Of a DNA stretch of 64,000 nucleotides, positions 15,936-24,775 are shown in pieces. The stretch is taken from assembly GCF_003952185.1 (NCBI RefSeq), contig NZ_RXFS01000007.1, forward strand, positions 434,001 through 498,000. Direction: 5' to 3'. Under the pieces are notes generated by a model. It did no database searches, was not told the DNA's origin, and saw only the letters and a program-made list of their open reading frames with translations. Source of the DNA: Variovorax sp. 679 (GTDB taxonomy: Bacteria; Pseudomonadota; Gammaproteobacteria; Burkholderiales; Burkholderiaceae_C). The position numbers and the translations under genes are program-made. Position 1 is the first letter of the stretch; the number at the start of each line of letters is the position of its first letter.

Positions 15936-17066
15936 TCAGGTGAAGAGCAGTACCGCCGAGATCGCCAGCAACGCCGCCTGCGCGCACCAGGCCCATCGCA
16001 GTCGAAGCCGTGAATCGAGCACGGCGCCGATGGACCAGAAGCCGCCGACCGCGAGCACGAGAAGCATCAGCCCGATCTGGAACGCGAGATCGTCGGCGCG
16101 CCAGAGAAAGGCCAGCGTCACGCCGACCCAGCATGCGAAGTGAAGTGCGGCTGAGGCGACCTGCGGGCGCGTGAGCGCGGGGTCATGGATGTGCATGGCT
16201 TCTTCCAGCGAGAACGCGGGCTCGGGGAAACGCGCCGCCACGTCGGCCGGCCGCCAGCCCGGCGACTTGAACCACACGGCGATCTTGTCTCGCCAGCGCT
16301 TCGTGTGCCAGGCGTCGCGCAGCAGCGGCGCGTAGGGGCCGAGGATGGCGCGCATCGGATCGAAGCTCGAAAGCGCCTTGCGCGTGCCGTAGACGCAGCG
16401 CTCGGTTTCTTCCGCGAAGGTGCCGAACATCCGGTCCCACACCACGAGCATGCCGCCGTAGTTGCGGTCGACGTAGCCGTCGTTCACGGCGTGATGCACG
16501 CGATGGTTCGACGGCGAAGAGAACACGCGGTCGAACCAGCCGAGCTTGCCGATGTGCTCCGTGTGGATCCAGAACTGGTAGACCAGCACGATCAGCCCCG
16601 CGAGGCCGAACTGCTCGGGCGGCACGCCCACCACCGCCATCGGCAGGTAGAAGGCCCAGCCCAGGAAGGCCACCGTGCTCTCCTGCCGCAGCGCGGTGGA
16701 GAAGTTGAAGTGCTGGCTCTGGTGGTGCACCGAGTGCGCGGCCCAGAACACGGCCGACTCGTGCCCTGCGCGATGCAGCCAGTAGTCGAAGAAGTCGAAC
16801 AGCAGCACGGCGACGATCCAGCCCATGGCGCTGTCCCAGAAGCTCGGCCGCGTCCATATCGCGACCAGCGGATAGACCATCGCGTAGAGGCCGATCTGGA
16901 AGAGCTGTGTGCAGACCGCGAGCGCCTGGCTCAGCAGGCCCTGGCTCAGGCTGCCGAGCGTGTCGTTGAAGCGGTAGGTGTTGCGCCGCTTCAACCAGCC
17001 CCAGGCGAACTCGCACGCCATGAGCAGCGCGAACACCGGCACGACGAAAACGACCAGCCGATGCAC
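15936..17066 (-). CDS. Sterol desaturase/fatty acid hydroxylase family membrane protein
   Basis: The product has 376 residues. Its histidine clusters are HRAGHE, HSVHHQSQHFN and HRVHHAVND, the di-iron ligand pattern of the fatty acid hydroxylase superfamily, set among membrane helices. An extra C-terminal region (about 280-376) has three or more hydrophobic segments. Members oxidise lipids (hydroxylation or desaturation) in the membrane. It follows the ketosynthase gene by 33 bp, which suggests the product modifies an acyl chain made or loaded by the cluster (inference). Confidence 0.85.
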   Translation of the reverse strand: MHRLVVFVVPVFALLMACEFAWGWLKRRNTYRFNDTLGSLSQGLLSQALAVCTQLFQIGLYAMVYPLVAIWTRPSFWDSAMGWIVAVLLFDFFDYWLHRAGHESAVFWAAHSVHHQSQHFNFSTALRQESTVAFLGWAFYLPMAVVGVPPEQFGLAGLIVLVYQFWIHTEHIGKLGWFDRVFSSPSNHRVHHAVNDGYVDRNYGGMLVVWDRMFGTFAEETERCVYGTRKALSSFDPMRAILGPYAPLLRDAWHTKRWRDKIAVWFKSPGWRPADVAARFPEPAFSLEEAMHIHDPALTRPQVASAALHFACWVGVTLAFLWRADDLAFQIGLMLLVLAVGGFWSIGAVLDSRLRLRWAWCAQAALLAISAVLLFT

Positions 17067-17099
17067 CGCGCGTTTTTTCAGGAAGTATTCAGCGAATCT

Positions 17100-18383
17100 T
17101 CAGCGATCGGACGCGCGGCCGGCCACGATGACAGCGTTGGTGCCGCCAAAAGCGAAGGAATTGGACAGCGCATAGCGGATGCCCTTGGCCTCGCGAGCCT
17201 CGCCCTGCACGAAGTCGAGGTCGAATGCGGCATCGGGCGTCTGCAGGTTGGCGATGGGCGGCAGCGTCTCGCGCGCGAGTGCACGCAGCGCCGCGACGAG
17301 TTCGATCGCACCGCCGCCGCCGAGCACGTGGCCATGGATGGCCTTGGTCGCGCTTACGGGCACGGTGTTGCCGAACACTTCTCGGATCGATGCGGCTTCG
17401 GCTGCATCGCCGGCGGAAGTGGCTGTGCCGTGGGCATTGATGTGGCCGACTTCGGAGGCCTCGATGCCCGCGTCGCGCAGTGCGGCGCGCATCACGCGCA
17501 CCTGGCCCGCGGAGTCGGGGTTGGTGATGTGCGTGCCGTCGCAGTTGGTGGCGTAGCCCGCGAGCACGAAGGGCGCGGCTTCGGCGCCGCGCGCGGCGGC
17601 ATGTGCTTCGGATTCGAGCACCAGCGCGGCCGCGCCTTCGCCGATGGCAAAGCCCGCGCGGTCGCCCGAGAACGGGCGGCATGCGGAGGAGGGCGCATCG
17701 GCCGGTGGCGGCGCCATCACGCGCATGGCGTGCCAGCTGGCCATCACGCCGGGCGTGAGCATGGCGTCGTGGCCGCCGACGATGGCAACGTCGATCCAGC
17801 CGCCGCGAATCGCGCGCATCGCCTCGCCGATGGCCACGGCCGAGGAGGCGCAGGCACAGGCGTAGGCAATGGCCGAGCCGCGTGCGCCGAAGTGCAGCGC
17901 CAGTTCGGCCACGGCGGCGTTGGGCATCACCGTGAGCACGGTCGTCGGGCGCATGCGGCGCTGCTCGCCGTAGAGCGCGCTGGTGGTGTTGTCGAAGGTG
18001 CCGGCGCCCGCGAGGCCGCAGCCCCAGAAGATGCCGAGGCGATCGCGGTCGATGGTTTCGAGGTCGAGCTTCGCTTCGCCGGCCGCGTCCTGCGCGGCGG
18101 CCAGCGCCATGGCGGTGCCGCGGTCCAGCGGCAGGCGGGAGGTGCTGCGCACGCCGTTCGAATCGAAGTCGCATGCGGCGACGGCGAGCGCCATCGGGTC
18201 CATGCCCTTGATCTCCAGCGTCTGCGCGCGCACGGCCGAGCGGCCCGCGAACAGCGCTTCGTCGAAGGCCTCGACGGTGCGGCCGATGGGCGTGACGAAG
18301 CCGATGCCGCTCACGCGCACCGGCGCGGATGCGGCGCGCGCGGCCGAGGCGGCCAGCACGGCGTGGGCGGCACCGCTGCTCAT
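17100..18383 (-). CDS. Beta-ketoacyl-ACP synthase (FabF/KAS II-like)
   Basis: The product has 427 residues. Condensing-enzyme motifs are present: the catalytic Cys in ACACASS (C178), His in NAHGTATSAGD, and Lys/His in TKAIHGHVLGGGG; NSFAFGGTNA is near the end. It would extend an acyl group carried by ACP. The start at 18383 overlaps the ACP stop (ATGA), so the two are coupled. It differs from housekeeping FabF, which normally lies in the fab cluster; here the partners are an ACP, a hydrolase and a lipid hydroxylase, pointing to a specialised lipid or small molecule. Confidence 0.9.
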   Translation of the reverse strand: MSSGAAHAVLAASAARAASAPVRVSGIGFVTPIGRTVEAFDEALFAGRSAVRAQTLEIKGMDPMALAVAACDFDSNGVRSTSRLPLDRGTAMALAAAQDAAGEAKLDLETIDRDRLGIFWGCGLAGAGTFDNTTSALYGEQRRMRPTTVLTVMPNAAVAELALHFGARGSAIAYACACASSAVAIGEAMRAIRGGWIDVAIVGGHDAMLTPGVMASWHAMRVMAPPPADAPSSACRPFSGDRAGFAIGEGAAALVLESEAHAAARGAEAAPFVLAGYATNCDGTHITNPDSAGQVRVMRAALRDAGIEASEVGHINAHGTATSAGDAAEAASIREVFGNTVPVSATKAIHGHVLGGGGAIELVAALRALARETLPPIANLQTPDAAFDLDFVQGEAREAKGIRYALSNSFAFGGTNAVIVAGRASDR

Positions 18384-18676
18384 GCTGTCGCTTCTGCGGG
18401 CTGGCCCGCGGTGGCGCCGGTGCTTTCCGCGTCGATCACTTCGCACAGGCGCTGCAGCGTGATGCCGGCTTCGCGCGGGTCGAGGCGGTCTTCGGGAATG
18501 CGCAGGTGGAAGGCGTCCTCGACGGCGAAGACGAACTCCATCAGCGCGAGGGAGTCGAGGCCGAGATCGGTCAGCGCGGTGGCCGGCGTGATGGCCGAGC
18601 GTTCGACGCGGAAGTCGGTCTCGAGGATCGCCGCGATGCTGTTGAAGGTGGGGGTGGAAGCGTCGGAAGAAGACAT
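18380..18676 (-). CDS. Acyl carrier protein
   Basis: The product has 98 residues. The 4'-phosphopantetheine attachment motif DLGLDSLALME (Ser42) sits at the start of helix II. Ser/Thr-rich and Ala-rich tails extend both ends beyond the ~78 residues of housekeeping AcpP. It is coupled to the ketosynthase by a 4-bp overlap and is 44 bp after the hydrolase gene. A dedicated carrier for this cluster is likely (inference). Confidence 0.9.
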   Translation of the reverse strand: MSSSDASTPTFNSIAAILETDFRVERSAITPATALTDLGLDSLALMEFVFAVEDAFHLRIPEDRLDPREAGITLQRLCEVIDAESTGATAGQPAEATA

Positions 18677-18720
18677 TGGAATGCTTTCCTTTCAGGCGTG
18701 GTCGAACAAGTTCGAAGATG

Positions 18721-19581
18721 TCAGGCGTACAGCGGATGCTCGGGCATCGTGCCATGCGCCACCGCGTCGGCGAACGACACTGTTTCGCTCACGACCTGTT
18801 GACGATCGTTGTCGATTGTGATCATGTGGTAGCTGTTGGCGACCACCACGGCACGGAATGCGCGGCAGCGAAGACCGCGCGCGAGGATGCCGAGATTGGC
18901 CACGCTGGCCACCTCGTCCTGCTGGGCATGCAGCGCGAGCACGTCGTTGCACTGCACGTTGTGGAGGTTGCGGCGCACGTGACGGATGAGCCTGTCGTGC
19001 TCGCGCAGATGACCCACGCCGATGACGGAGCTGCCGGCGCGCGAGACCTTGCGATGACGCAGCTCGCGCTCGATCCAGGCACGCACGCGCTCGTTCTTCA
19101 CGCCGTAGGGCGGACGCTCGCGGTATTGCCAGAGCCTGCCGAGCGGCGTGTAGAAGGCCAGCGGCAGCAGGAACTGCGTGCGCGGAATGGCCCAGCCGTC
19201 GAAGCGCAGCGTGGTCGACATGAGCACCAGCGCATCGACCTCGCTGCCGCAGCGGATGGCCGCGCCGAGCGCGAGCGAGGAGCCGGCGGAGATGCCGACC
19301 AGCATCACGCGATCGTGCTGTTTGCGCAGCGCCTTCACCTGGGCCTGGATCGCATCGAGCCAGCGTTCGTACGGCGCTGCCCGCTGCATCGGCGCATTGG
19401 CGTCGAACGAGTAACCCTCGATCGCCAGCGGGTGCACCGGATAGCCGCGGCTGCGCAGTGCGGACTGCACGGTCAGCAACTCGTCAGGCGTGCTGCATAA
19501 ACCATGGAGCAGGACCACGGCGGTGCCCTGCACTTCCGGAGGCACAAGGCTCAGGAGATCGGAGGGTTCACGCGCGCTCAT
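18721..19581 (-). CDS. Alpha/beta hydrolase (carboxylesterase/Est30-like)
   Basis: The product has 286 residues. It has the oxyanion segment LLHGLCSTPDE, the nucleophile elbow GISAG, a late acid in HAQQDEVAS and the catalytic His in SYHMITIDNDR, the triad order of Est30/thermostable carboxylesterases and monoacylglycerol lipases. It is the first gene of the minus-strand cluster with ACP and ketosynthase; it may load or release acyl groups (inference). Confidence 0.85.
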   Translation of the reverse strand: MSAREPSDLLSLVPPEVQGTAVVLLHGLCSTPDELLTVQSALRSRGYPVHPLAIEGYSFDANAPMQRAAPYERWLDAIQAQVKALRKQHDRVMLVGISAGSSLALGAAIRCGSEVDALVLMSTTLRFDGWAIPRTQFLLPLAFYTPLGRLWQYRERPPYGVKNERVRAWIERELRHRKVSRAGSSVIGVGHLREHDRLIRHVRRNLHNVQCNDVLALHAQQDEVASVANLGILARGLRCRAFRAVVVANSYHMITIDNDRQQVVSETVSFADAVAHGTMPEHPLYA

Positions 19582-19719
19582 CGTGTGGCGCAGGCCACGA
19601 AAGTGGCCCGTGTTTCATCGTGCTGTCGTATGCTCATGTTGCGTTTATCGCTTGGAGCGACTGACCGGCCGCTGACCCGTCGTTCGCTAGGCAGATTACC
19701 CCCAAACCATTCAAAGACC

Positions 19720-20409
19720 ATGCGAATTCTGCTCGTTGAAGACGACACCGTCCTGCGCGATGTGATGGTGCGCAGCCTCGCCGATGCCGGCCATCGCGTG
19801 GATGTGTCGACCAACGTCGAGGATGCCGACCACCTGTGGCGCGTGCAGCCCTTCGATGCAGTGCTGCTCGACCTCAACCTGCCGGCCACCGCAAGCCCCA
19901 CCAGCGGCCTCGCAAGCGGCCTCACCGCGCTGCGACAGGCACGCGCGCGGGGCGACCGGACACCGGTGCTCGTGCTCACCGCGCGCGGACGCACCGAGGA
20001 GCGCATTGCGGGCCTCGACGCGGGTGCCGACGACTACCTCGGCAAGCCCTTCGACCTGGCCGAGGTCGAAGCCCGCCTGCGCGCACTGGTGCGCCGCGCG
20101 AAGGGCACCGAAGACGTCGTGCTGCTGGGCCAGCTGAAGCTCGACCGCAAGGCACGCCGCTTCTCCACCGCGAGCGGCCCGCTCGACCTGCCGGCGCGCG
20201 AGTTCGAGGTGCTGTGGGAACTCATGAGCCCGCCGGGCCGCACCGTGAGCAAGCGTGCGCTGTCCGACAAGCTCTCGAGCTTCGACGAATCGCTCGGCGA
20301 CAACGCGCTCGAGGCCTTCATCTCCCGCCTGCGCAAGAAGCTGCAAGGCACTGGCGCAAGCATCCGCACGCTGCGCGGCATCGGCTACCTGCTCGAAGCC
20401 GAGGTGTGA
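19720..20409 (+). CDS. OmpR-family response regulator (QseB/TctD-like)
   Basis: The product has 229 residues. The receiver domain has EDD at the start, the phosphoacceptor in LLDLNLPA, and TAR and KPFDLAE motifs. The winged helix has LDLPAREFEVLWEL and ends LRGIGYLLEAEV. The ATG at 19720 is used. It is 7 bp from the kinase gene, so they form one two-component operon. Regulated genes are not obvious from the neighbourhood. Confidence 0.9.
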   Translation: MRILLVEDDTVLRDVMVRSLADAGHRVDVSTNVEDADHLWRVQPFDAVLLDLNLPATASPTSGLASGLTALRQARARGDRTPVLVLTARGRTEERIAGLDAGADDYLGKPFDLAEVEARLRALVRRAKGTEDVVLLGQLKLDRKARRFSTASGPLDLPAREFEVLWELMSPPGRTVSKRALSDKLSSFDESLGDNALEAFISRLRKKLQGTGASIRTLRGIGYLLEAEV

Positions 20410-20416
20410 TCCGCGC

Positions 20417-21820
20417 GTGACCGGCCAGGAGCAGACCACCGAATCGCCACCGGCGCCGGCAGTGCGCGCGCCGTCGCTCACGCGCCGCGTGCTGCGCAAC
20501 GTGCTGGTGCCGCTGGCGCTCACGTGGATGGTCGGCGCGGTCATCGCGCTGGTCATTGCCAACTACTTCTCCGAACAGGCCTTCGACCGCGGCATGCTCG
20601 ACGACGCCTATGCGCTGTCGGCCAACGTGCAGGCCGGCGAACGCGGCATCGAGCTGATGCTCACGCCGCGCGAGGTGGCCACCGTGCTCTTCGACCAGGT
20701 CGACAAGGTGTACTTCGCGGTGCAGCGGCTCGATGGCACGCTGATCTCGGGGCAGCCCGGCCTGAAGGCACCGCTGCCGGTGGACGGCTCGCGCTACCGC
20801 TTTGCCGACGTGGACTACGAGGGCAGCACGCTGCGCGCGGTGGTGCTCGAACACGATGCCGAGCCCGACATCAGCATGCCCTATCGCGTGATCATCGCGC
20901 AGACCACGCTGAGCCGGACGGCGCTGGTGCGGCAGCTGCTGGGCTACGCGCTGGCGCCGCAGATCCTGCTGCTCGTGCTGCTCGCGATCTGGCTCTGGTA
21001 CGGCATTCGCAGCGACCTGCGCCCGCTCGGCGACCTGCAGCGCGCGCTCGACCGTCGCGACGTGCGCGACCTGTCCCCGGTGGCTGTGGCGCACACATCG
21101 CGCGAACTCCAGCGCCTCGGCAACGCGGTGAACTCGCTCTTCGAGAGGCTCAGCAACAGCGTGCAGGCGCAACGCGAGTTCGTGGGCAACGTGGCGCACG
21201 AGCTGCGCACGCCGCTGGCGGGCATTCGCGCGCTGGCCGAATACGGACTGGCGCAGCACGACTCCAAGGTGTGGCGCGAGCAGCTGGAGCGCGTGTCGGA
21301 ACGGCAGGCGCGCGCCAGCCACCTGATCGACCAGCTGCTTGCGCTTGCGCTGGCCGAGGAGGCGCGCACCGAGCTCAAGCGCGTGCCGGTGCGGCTCGAC
21401 GTGCTGGCCGAGCAGACGGTGCTGCGGCACCTTGCGCGTGCCGACGCGCGGGGTGTCGACCTGGGTGCGCGCGGCCTCGATGACGGCGTTGTCGTGAGTG
21501 CCAACGAGGCGCTGGTCGAAGGCATCCTCGACAACCTGATCGACAACGCGCTGCGCTATGGCGGGCGCACCATCACCGTCGAGCTGGCGGGCCACACGCT
21601 GAGCGTGATCGACGACGGGCCGGGCATTCCGCTCGAAGCGCAGCGCGACCTGATGCAGCGCTGGTCACAAGGGCCCGCGGGGGAGAAGCTGGGGCAGGGC
21701 TCGGGGCTGGGGCTGTCGATCGTCTCGCGCTATGCGGAGCTGCTGGGCGCGGAGCTGCGGCTCGAAGCGGCCGAGCCCACGGGCCTGCGCGTGAGCGTGG
21801 CGTTCGGCGAGGCGATCTAG
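20417..21820 (+). CDS. Sensor histidine kinase (TctE/QseC-like)
   Basis: The product has 467 residues from a GTG start. A 2CSK-type N-terminal region with a membrane helix (about 30-52), a periplasmic sensor (about 55-165), a second helix (about 170-195), an H-box NVAHELRTPLAG, an N-box NLIDNALRYGG, and DDGPGIP and GSGLGLSIV for ATP are seen. The start was placed at 20417 because the frame upstream overlaps the regulator. The stop overlaps the convergent VOC gene by 4 bp. Confidence 0.9.
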   Translation: MTGQEQTTESPPAPAVRAPSLTRRVLRNVLVPLALTWMVGAVIALVIANYFSEQAFDRGMLDDAYALSANVQAGERGIELMLTPREVATVLFDQVDKVYFAVQRLDGTLISGQPGLKAPLPVDGSRYRFADVDYEGSTLRAVVLEHDAEPDISMPYRVIIAQTTLSRTALVRQLLGYALAPQILLLVLLAIWLWYGIRSDLRPLGDLQRALDRRDVRDLSPVAVAHTSRELQRLGNAVNSLFERLSNSVQAQREFVGNVAHELRTPLAGIRALAEYGLAQHDSKVWREQLERVSERQARASHLIDQLLALALAEEARTELKRVPVRLDVLAEQTVLRHLARADARGVDLGARGLDDGVVVSANEALVEGILDNLIDNALRYGGRTITVELAGHTLSVIDDGPGIPLEAQRDLMQRWSQGPAGEKLGQGSGLGLSIVSRYAELLGAELRLEAAEPTGLRVSVAFGEAI

Positions 21821-22584
21821 GGCGTCTGCAGCGGCGTACCCTGGTGGAACGCCATGCGCCAGCGACCGGCGCGGCGTTGCCACAGTGAGCTGCGCAGCGA
21901 GTCCGCGGCGGGGCGCTGTGAAGTGGCTTCACGGTGTGCGCGATAGGTGACCAGCGCCACGTCGGGCGCCATGCGCAGCACGCGAAAGTCCGACATCGTC
22001 CGTTCCGAAAAGGCCTCGTCGCGCAGCGCTTCGATGATGGCGTCGCGTGTCCACACGGTGCCCGAGACGCCGAGTTCATGGAAGTCGTCGTCCAGCAGTT
22101 CCTCGAGTCGCGCGGCGCTCGCGCGCACCTCGCGAAGATGCAGTGCGCCTTCGAGTTTCAGCAGCAGCGCATCGAGATCGTCGTCTGGCACGGCCTCGTA
22201 GAGTTCGAGCGGAAGGCCGTCGGGATCGGCGAAGAAGGTGAAGCGCCGCCCCGTGAATTCGTCGGTGCGCAGCGGTTCGACGGCGATGCCCTGCGCCGCG
22301 AGTTCGTCGGCCGCGGCCTGCACGTCGGGCACCTCGAAGGAGAGGTGCCGCAGCCCCTGGGCCTCGGGCCGAGTGAGGCGCGCGGGTGCATCGGGAAAGG
22401 AGAAGAGTTCGATCTGCGAGCCGTCGGGCAGCGCCAGGTCGAGCTTGTACGAGTCGCGCGCGGCGCGGTAGTTTTCGGCGACCACGCGCAGGCCCAGCAC
22501 CTCCGTGTAGAAGCGCTTCGACACCGCGTAGTCGGAGCAGATGATGGCGACGTGGTGAATGCGGGCGAGCTGCATCGTGCTCAT
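21817..22584 (-). CDS. Fusion of a VOC (glyoxalase-like) domain and a DUF4440/NTF2-like domain
   Basis: The product has 255 residues. Residues 1-130 resemble the GloA2/YaeR type of VOC protein, with metal-ligand positions in HHVAII, QIELFSF, HLSFEV and PLELYE. Residues about 140-255 form a DUF4440 (SnoaL/NTF2-like) domain with LEELLDDDFHELG and DVALVTYRAHRE. Neither activity can be assigned. It overlaps the upstream GNAT gene by 4 bp, making it the third gene of a RidA-GNAT-VOC operon. Confidence 0.8.
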   Translation of the reverse strand: MSTMQLARIHHVAIICSDYAVSKRFYTEVLGLRVVAENYRAARDSYKLDLALPDGSQIELFSFPDAPARLTRPEAQGLRHLSFEVPDVQAAADELAAQGIAVEPLRTDEFTGRRFTFFADPDGLPLELYEAVPDDDLDALLLKLEGALHLREVRASAARLEELLDDDFHELGVSGTVWTRDAIIEALRDEAFSERTMSDFRVLRMAPDVALVTYRAHREATSQRPAADSLRSSLWQRRAGRWRMAFHQGTPLQTP

Positions 22585-23039
22585 TGCTTCAGTTGCTTGC
22601 GCAGGAAGACGCGGGTGCGTTCCGCGAAGGCGAGGCGCTTGTATTCGACGTAGCCGATGCGCTCGTAGAGCGCGCGGTTCTCGGTCATCTTCTCGTTGGT
22701 GAAGAGGTAGATCGAGTCATGCCCTTGCCGCAGTGCCTCGCGCTCGGCCAGTTCGAGCAGCGCGCGGCCCAGGCCCGTGCCCTGCTGGCCGGGACGCACC
22801 GCAATCACGTCGATGAGGAAGCCTTCGTCGGTGACGTCGAGCACCAGCGCGGCGATGGTCCGGTCCTCTTGCGTGGCAATCCACACCTGCGCATTCGCGA
22901 TCGCCGCGCCGTAGTCCTTGGTCATCGGAATCGGCGTGAGGCCCAGGCGCGGGATGTAGTGGCGGAAGGCCTCGACGGCGCAGTCGGCGATGGATGCAGC
23001 GTCGCTCTCCGTCGCGCGCCGGATGGTCCACGCCGTCAT
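22581..23039 (-). CDS. GNAT-family N-acetyltransferase
   Basis: The product has 152 residues with the acetyl-CoA motif VRPGQQGTGLGRALLE and a late NRALYERIGYVEY segment. The start at 23039 overlaps the RidA stop (ATGA) and its stop overlaps the next start in the same way, so the three genes are translationally coupled. Substrate unknown. Confidence 0.85.
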   Translation of the reverse strand: MTAWTIRRATESDAASIADCAVEAFRHYIPRLGLTPIPMTKDYGAAIANAQVWIATQEDRTIAALVLDVTDEGFLIDVIAVRPGQQGTGLGRALLELAEREALRQGHDSIYLFTNEKMTENRALYERIGYVEYKRLAFAERTRVFLRKQLKQ

Positions 23040-23521
23040 GCGTCGAATTCCACTTCGCCCTCGATCTCGACGGGGATGCCGAACGGCAGCTCGGCCATGC
23101 CCACGGCGCTGCGCGAATGCGCGCCGATGTCGGGGCCGAAGACTTCGAGGATGAGGTCGGAGAAGCCATTGATGACGGCCGGCTGCCGGTCGAAACCGGG
23201 AGCGCAGGCGACCATGCCGAACACGCGCGTCCACGCGGCGATGCGGTCGAGATCGCCGAGAGCGCGTTGCAGGCTGCCGAGCATCGCGAGCCCGGTGAGG
23301 CGCGCGGCGGCGTAGCCCTGTTCGACGCTCAGTTCGCGGCCCAGCTTGCCGAGCGGCGCGGCGATGGTGCCGTCTGCGTTGAGCGGGCCGTGGCCCGAGA
23401 TCAAGGCGCGCCGGCCGACGATGCGCACGAATTGAAAGGGCAGCACGACACCGGGCGGCGGCGTCACTGCAGGCGGAAGAACGAGGCCGAGCGCGGCCAG
23501 TCGTTGCTCGATGCGGGCCAT
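23036..23521 (-). CDS. RidA-family (YjgF/YER057c) protein
   Basis: The product has 161 residues of the longer RidA type related to the YjgH/endoribonuclease L-PSP-like group. Visible segments are ALISGHGPLNADG, ARLTGLAMLGSL and an acidic end VEIEGEVEFDA. RidA enzymes hydrolyse reactive enamine/imine intermediates from PLP enzymes, but the Arg expected for imine deaminase activity could not be placed with certainty. The start at 23521 follows AAGGAG by 8 nt. First gene of the RidA-GNAT-VOC operon. Confidence 0.85.
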   Translation of the reverse strand: MARIEQRLAALGLVLPPAVTPPPGVVLPFQFVRIVGRRALISGHGPLNADGTIAAPLGKLGRELSVEQGYAAARLTGLAMLGSLQRALGDLDRIAAWTRVFGMVACAPGFDRQPAVINGFSDLILEVFGPDIGAHSRSAVGMAELPFGIPVEIEGEVEFDA

Positions 23522-23587
23522 GGCATTTCTCTCCTTGGGGCGGCGGACACGAAGCGTCCGCCGCATCTTGCCATGGCCCCTGCGGGC

Positions 23588-24691
23588 TCAGGCCAGCGCC
23601 GGATAGTCCGTGTAGCCCTTGGCGCCGCCGCCGTACATCGTGGCCTTGTCGAGCGGGTTCAGCGGCGCGTTCTCGCGCAGGCGGCGAACGAGGTCGGGGT
23701 TGGAGATGAAGGGCTTGCCGAAGGCCACGAGGTCGTCGCCTTCCTTCAGGGCTTCTTCAGCCAGTGGCTTGTCGTAGCCGTTGTTCACCATCCATGCGCC
23801 CTTGCCGCCGGCCTGGCGGTACGCGGCCTTGAGGGCTTCGTAGTCGAAGGGGCGGTCCTCGATCTCGCGCGGGCCGCCGGTGGCGCCTTCGATGATGTGG
23901 ATGTAGGCGAGGTCGAGCGATGCGAGCTGCTTCACCACGTAGGTGAAGAGGGGCTGCGGGTTGCTGTCGTGCGCATCGTTGGCCGGCGTCACGGGCGACA
24001 GGCGGATGCCGGTCTTGCCGCCGCCGACGGCGTCGACTACCGCGCGCGTGGCTTCGAGCAGCAGGCGGGCGCGGTTCTCGATGCTGCCGCCGTAGTCGTC
24101 GGTGCGCTTGTTGCTGCCGTCCTTCAGGAACTGGTCGAGCAGGTAGCCGTTGGCGCCATGGACTTCCACGCCGTCGAAGCCGGCGGTCTCGACCGCGCTG
24201 CGAGCGGCCACCGCGTAGGCGTGCACGATGCCGGGCAGCTCGCCCGCGTCGAGCGCGCGCGGCTCGGAGGTGTCGACGAAGGTCGGCACACCGTCCTTGA
24301 TGAGCACGGTCTTGGTCTTGGCGGTGATGGCCGAGGGCGCGACGGGCTTTCCGCCACCGGGTTGCAGTTCGTTGTGCGAGACACGGCCCACGTGCCACAG
24401 CTGCACCACGATCTTTCCGCCCTTTGCGTGCACGGCGTCGGTCACGCGCTTCCAGCTGTCGAGCTGCTCGGTGCCGTAGAGGCCGGGCACGTCGGAATAG
24501 CCCTGGCCCTGGTGGCTGATGGCGGTGGCCTCGGTGATGAGAAGGCCGGCACTGGCGCGCTGGGCGTAGTAGGTGGCGGCGATGTCGGGTGGGATGGCGT
24601 TCGGCGAGCGGTTGCGCGTGAGCGGCGCCATGACGACGCGGTTGGCGAGCTTCAGGTCGCCGGCCTGTACGGGGTCGAAGAGGGTGGACAT
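23588..24691 (-). CDS. Old yellow enzyme-type alkene reductase (NemA-like)
   Basis: The product has 367 residues forming an FMN-binding TIM barrel. Characteristic segments are VMAPLTRNRSP near the N-terminus, the active-site region VEVHGANGYLLDQFL, and the C-terminal GKPFISNPDLVRRL. These enzymes reduce activated C=C bonds or nitro groups with NAD(P)H. It is transcribed alone; no regulator of the TetR/NemR type is adjacent. Confidence 0.92.
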   Translation of the reverse strand: MSTLFDPVQAGDLKLANRVVMAPLTRNRSPNAIPPDIAATYYAQRASAGLLITEATAISHQGQGYSDVPGLYGTEQLDSWKRVTDAVHAKGGKIVVQLWHVGRVSHNELQPGGGKPVAPSAITAKTKTVLIKDGVPTFVDTSEPRALDAGELPGIVHAYAVAARSAVETAGFDGVEVHGANGYLLDQFLKDGSNKRTDDYGGSIENRARLLLEATRAVVDAVGGGKTGIRLSPVTPANDAHDSNPQPLFTYVVKQLASLDLAYIHIIEGATGGPREIEDRPFDYEALKAAYRQAGGKGAWMVNNGYDKPLAEEALKEGDDLVAFGKPFISNPDLVRRLRENAPLNPLDKATMYGGGAKGYTDYPALA

Positions 24692-24775
24692 CGTGCGATC
24701 GAAAGCAGAGTTGAAACAGGCGCAAGGCTAAGCGCGCAGCCTCAACCCTGCTGTCGCACGGTTGACGGATTGGTG

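Noticed and set aside
16185..18821. 878-codon open frame on the plus strand
   Set aside because: Antisense to the sterol desaturase-like, ketosynthase and ACP genes. Composition (Arg, His, Gly, Ala) is typical of a shadow frame.
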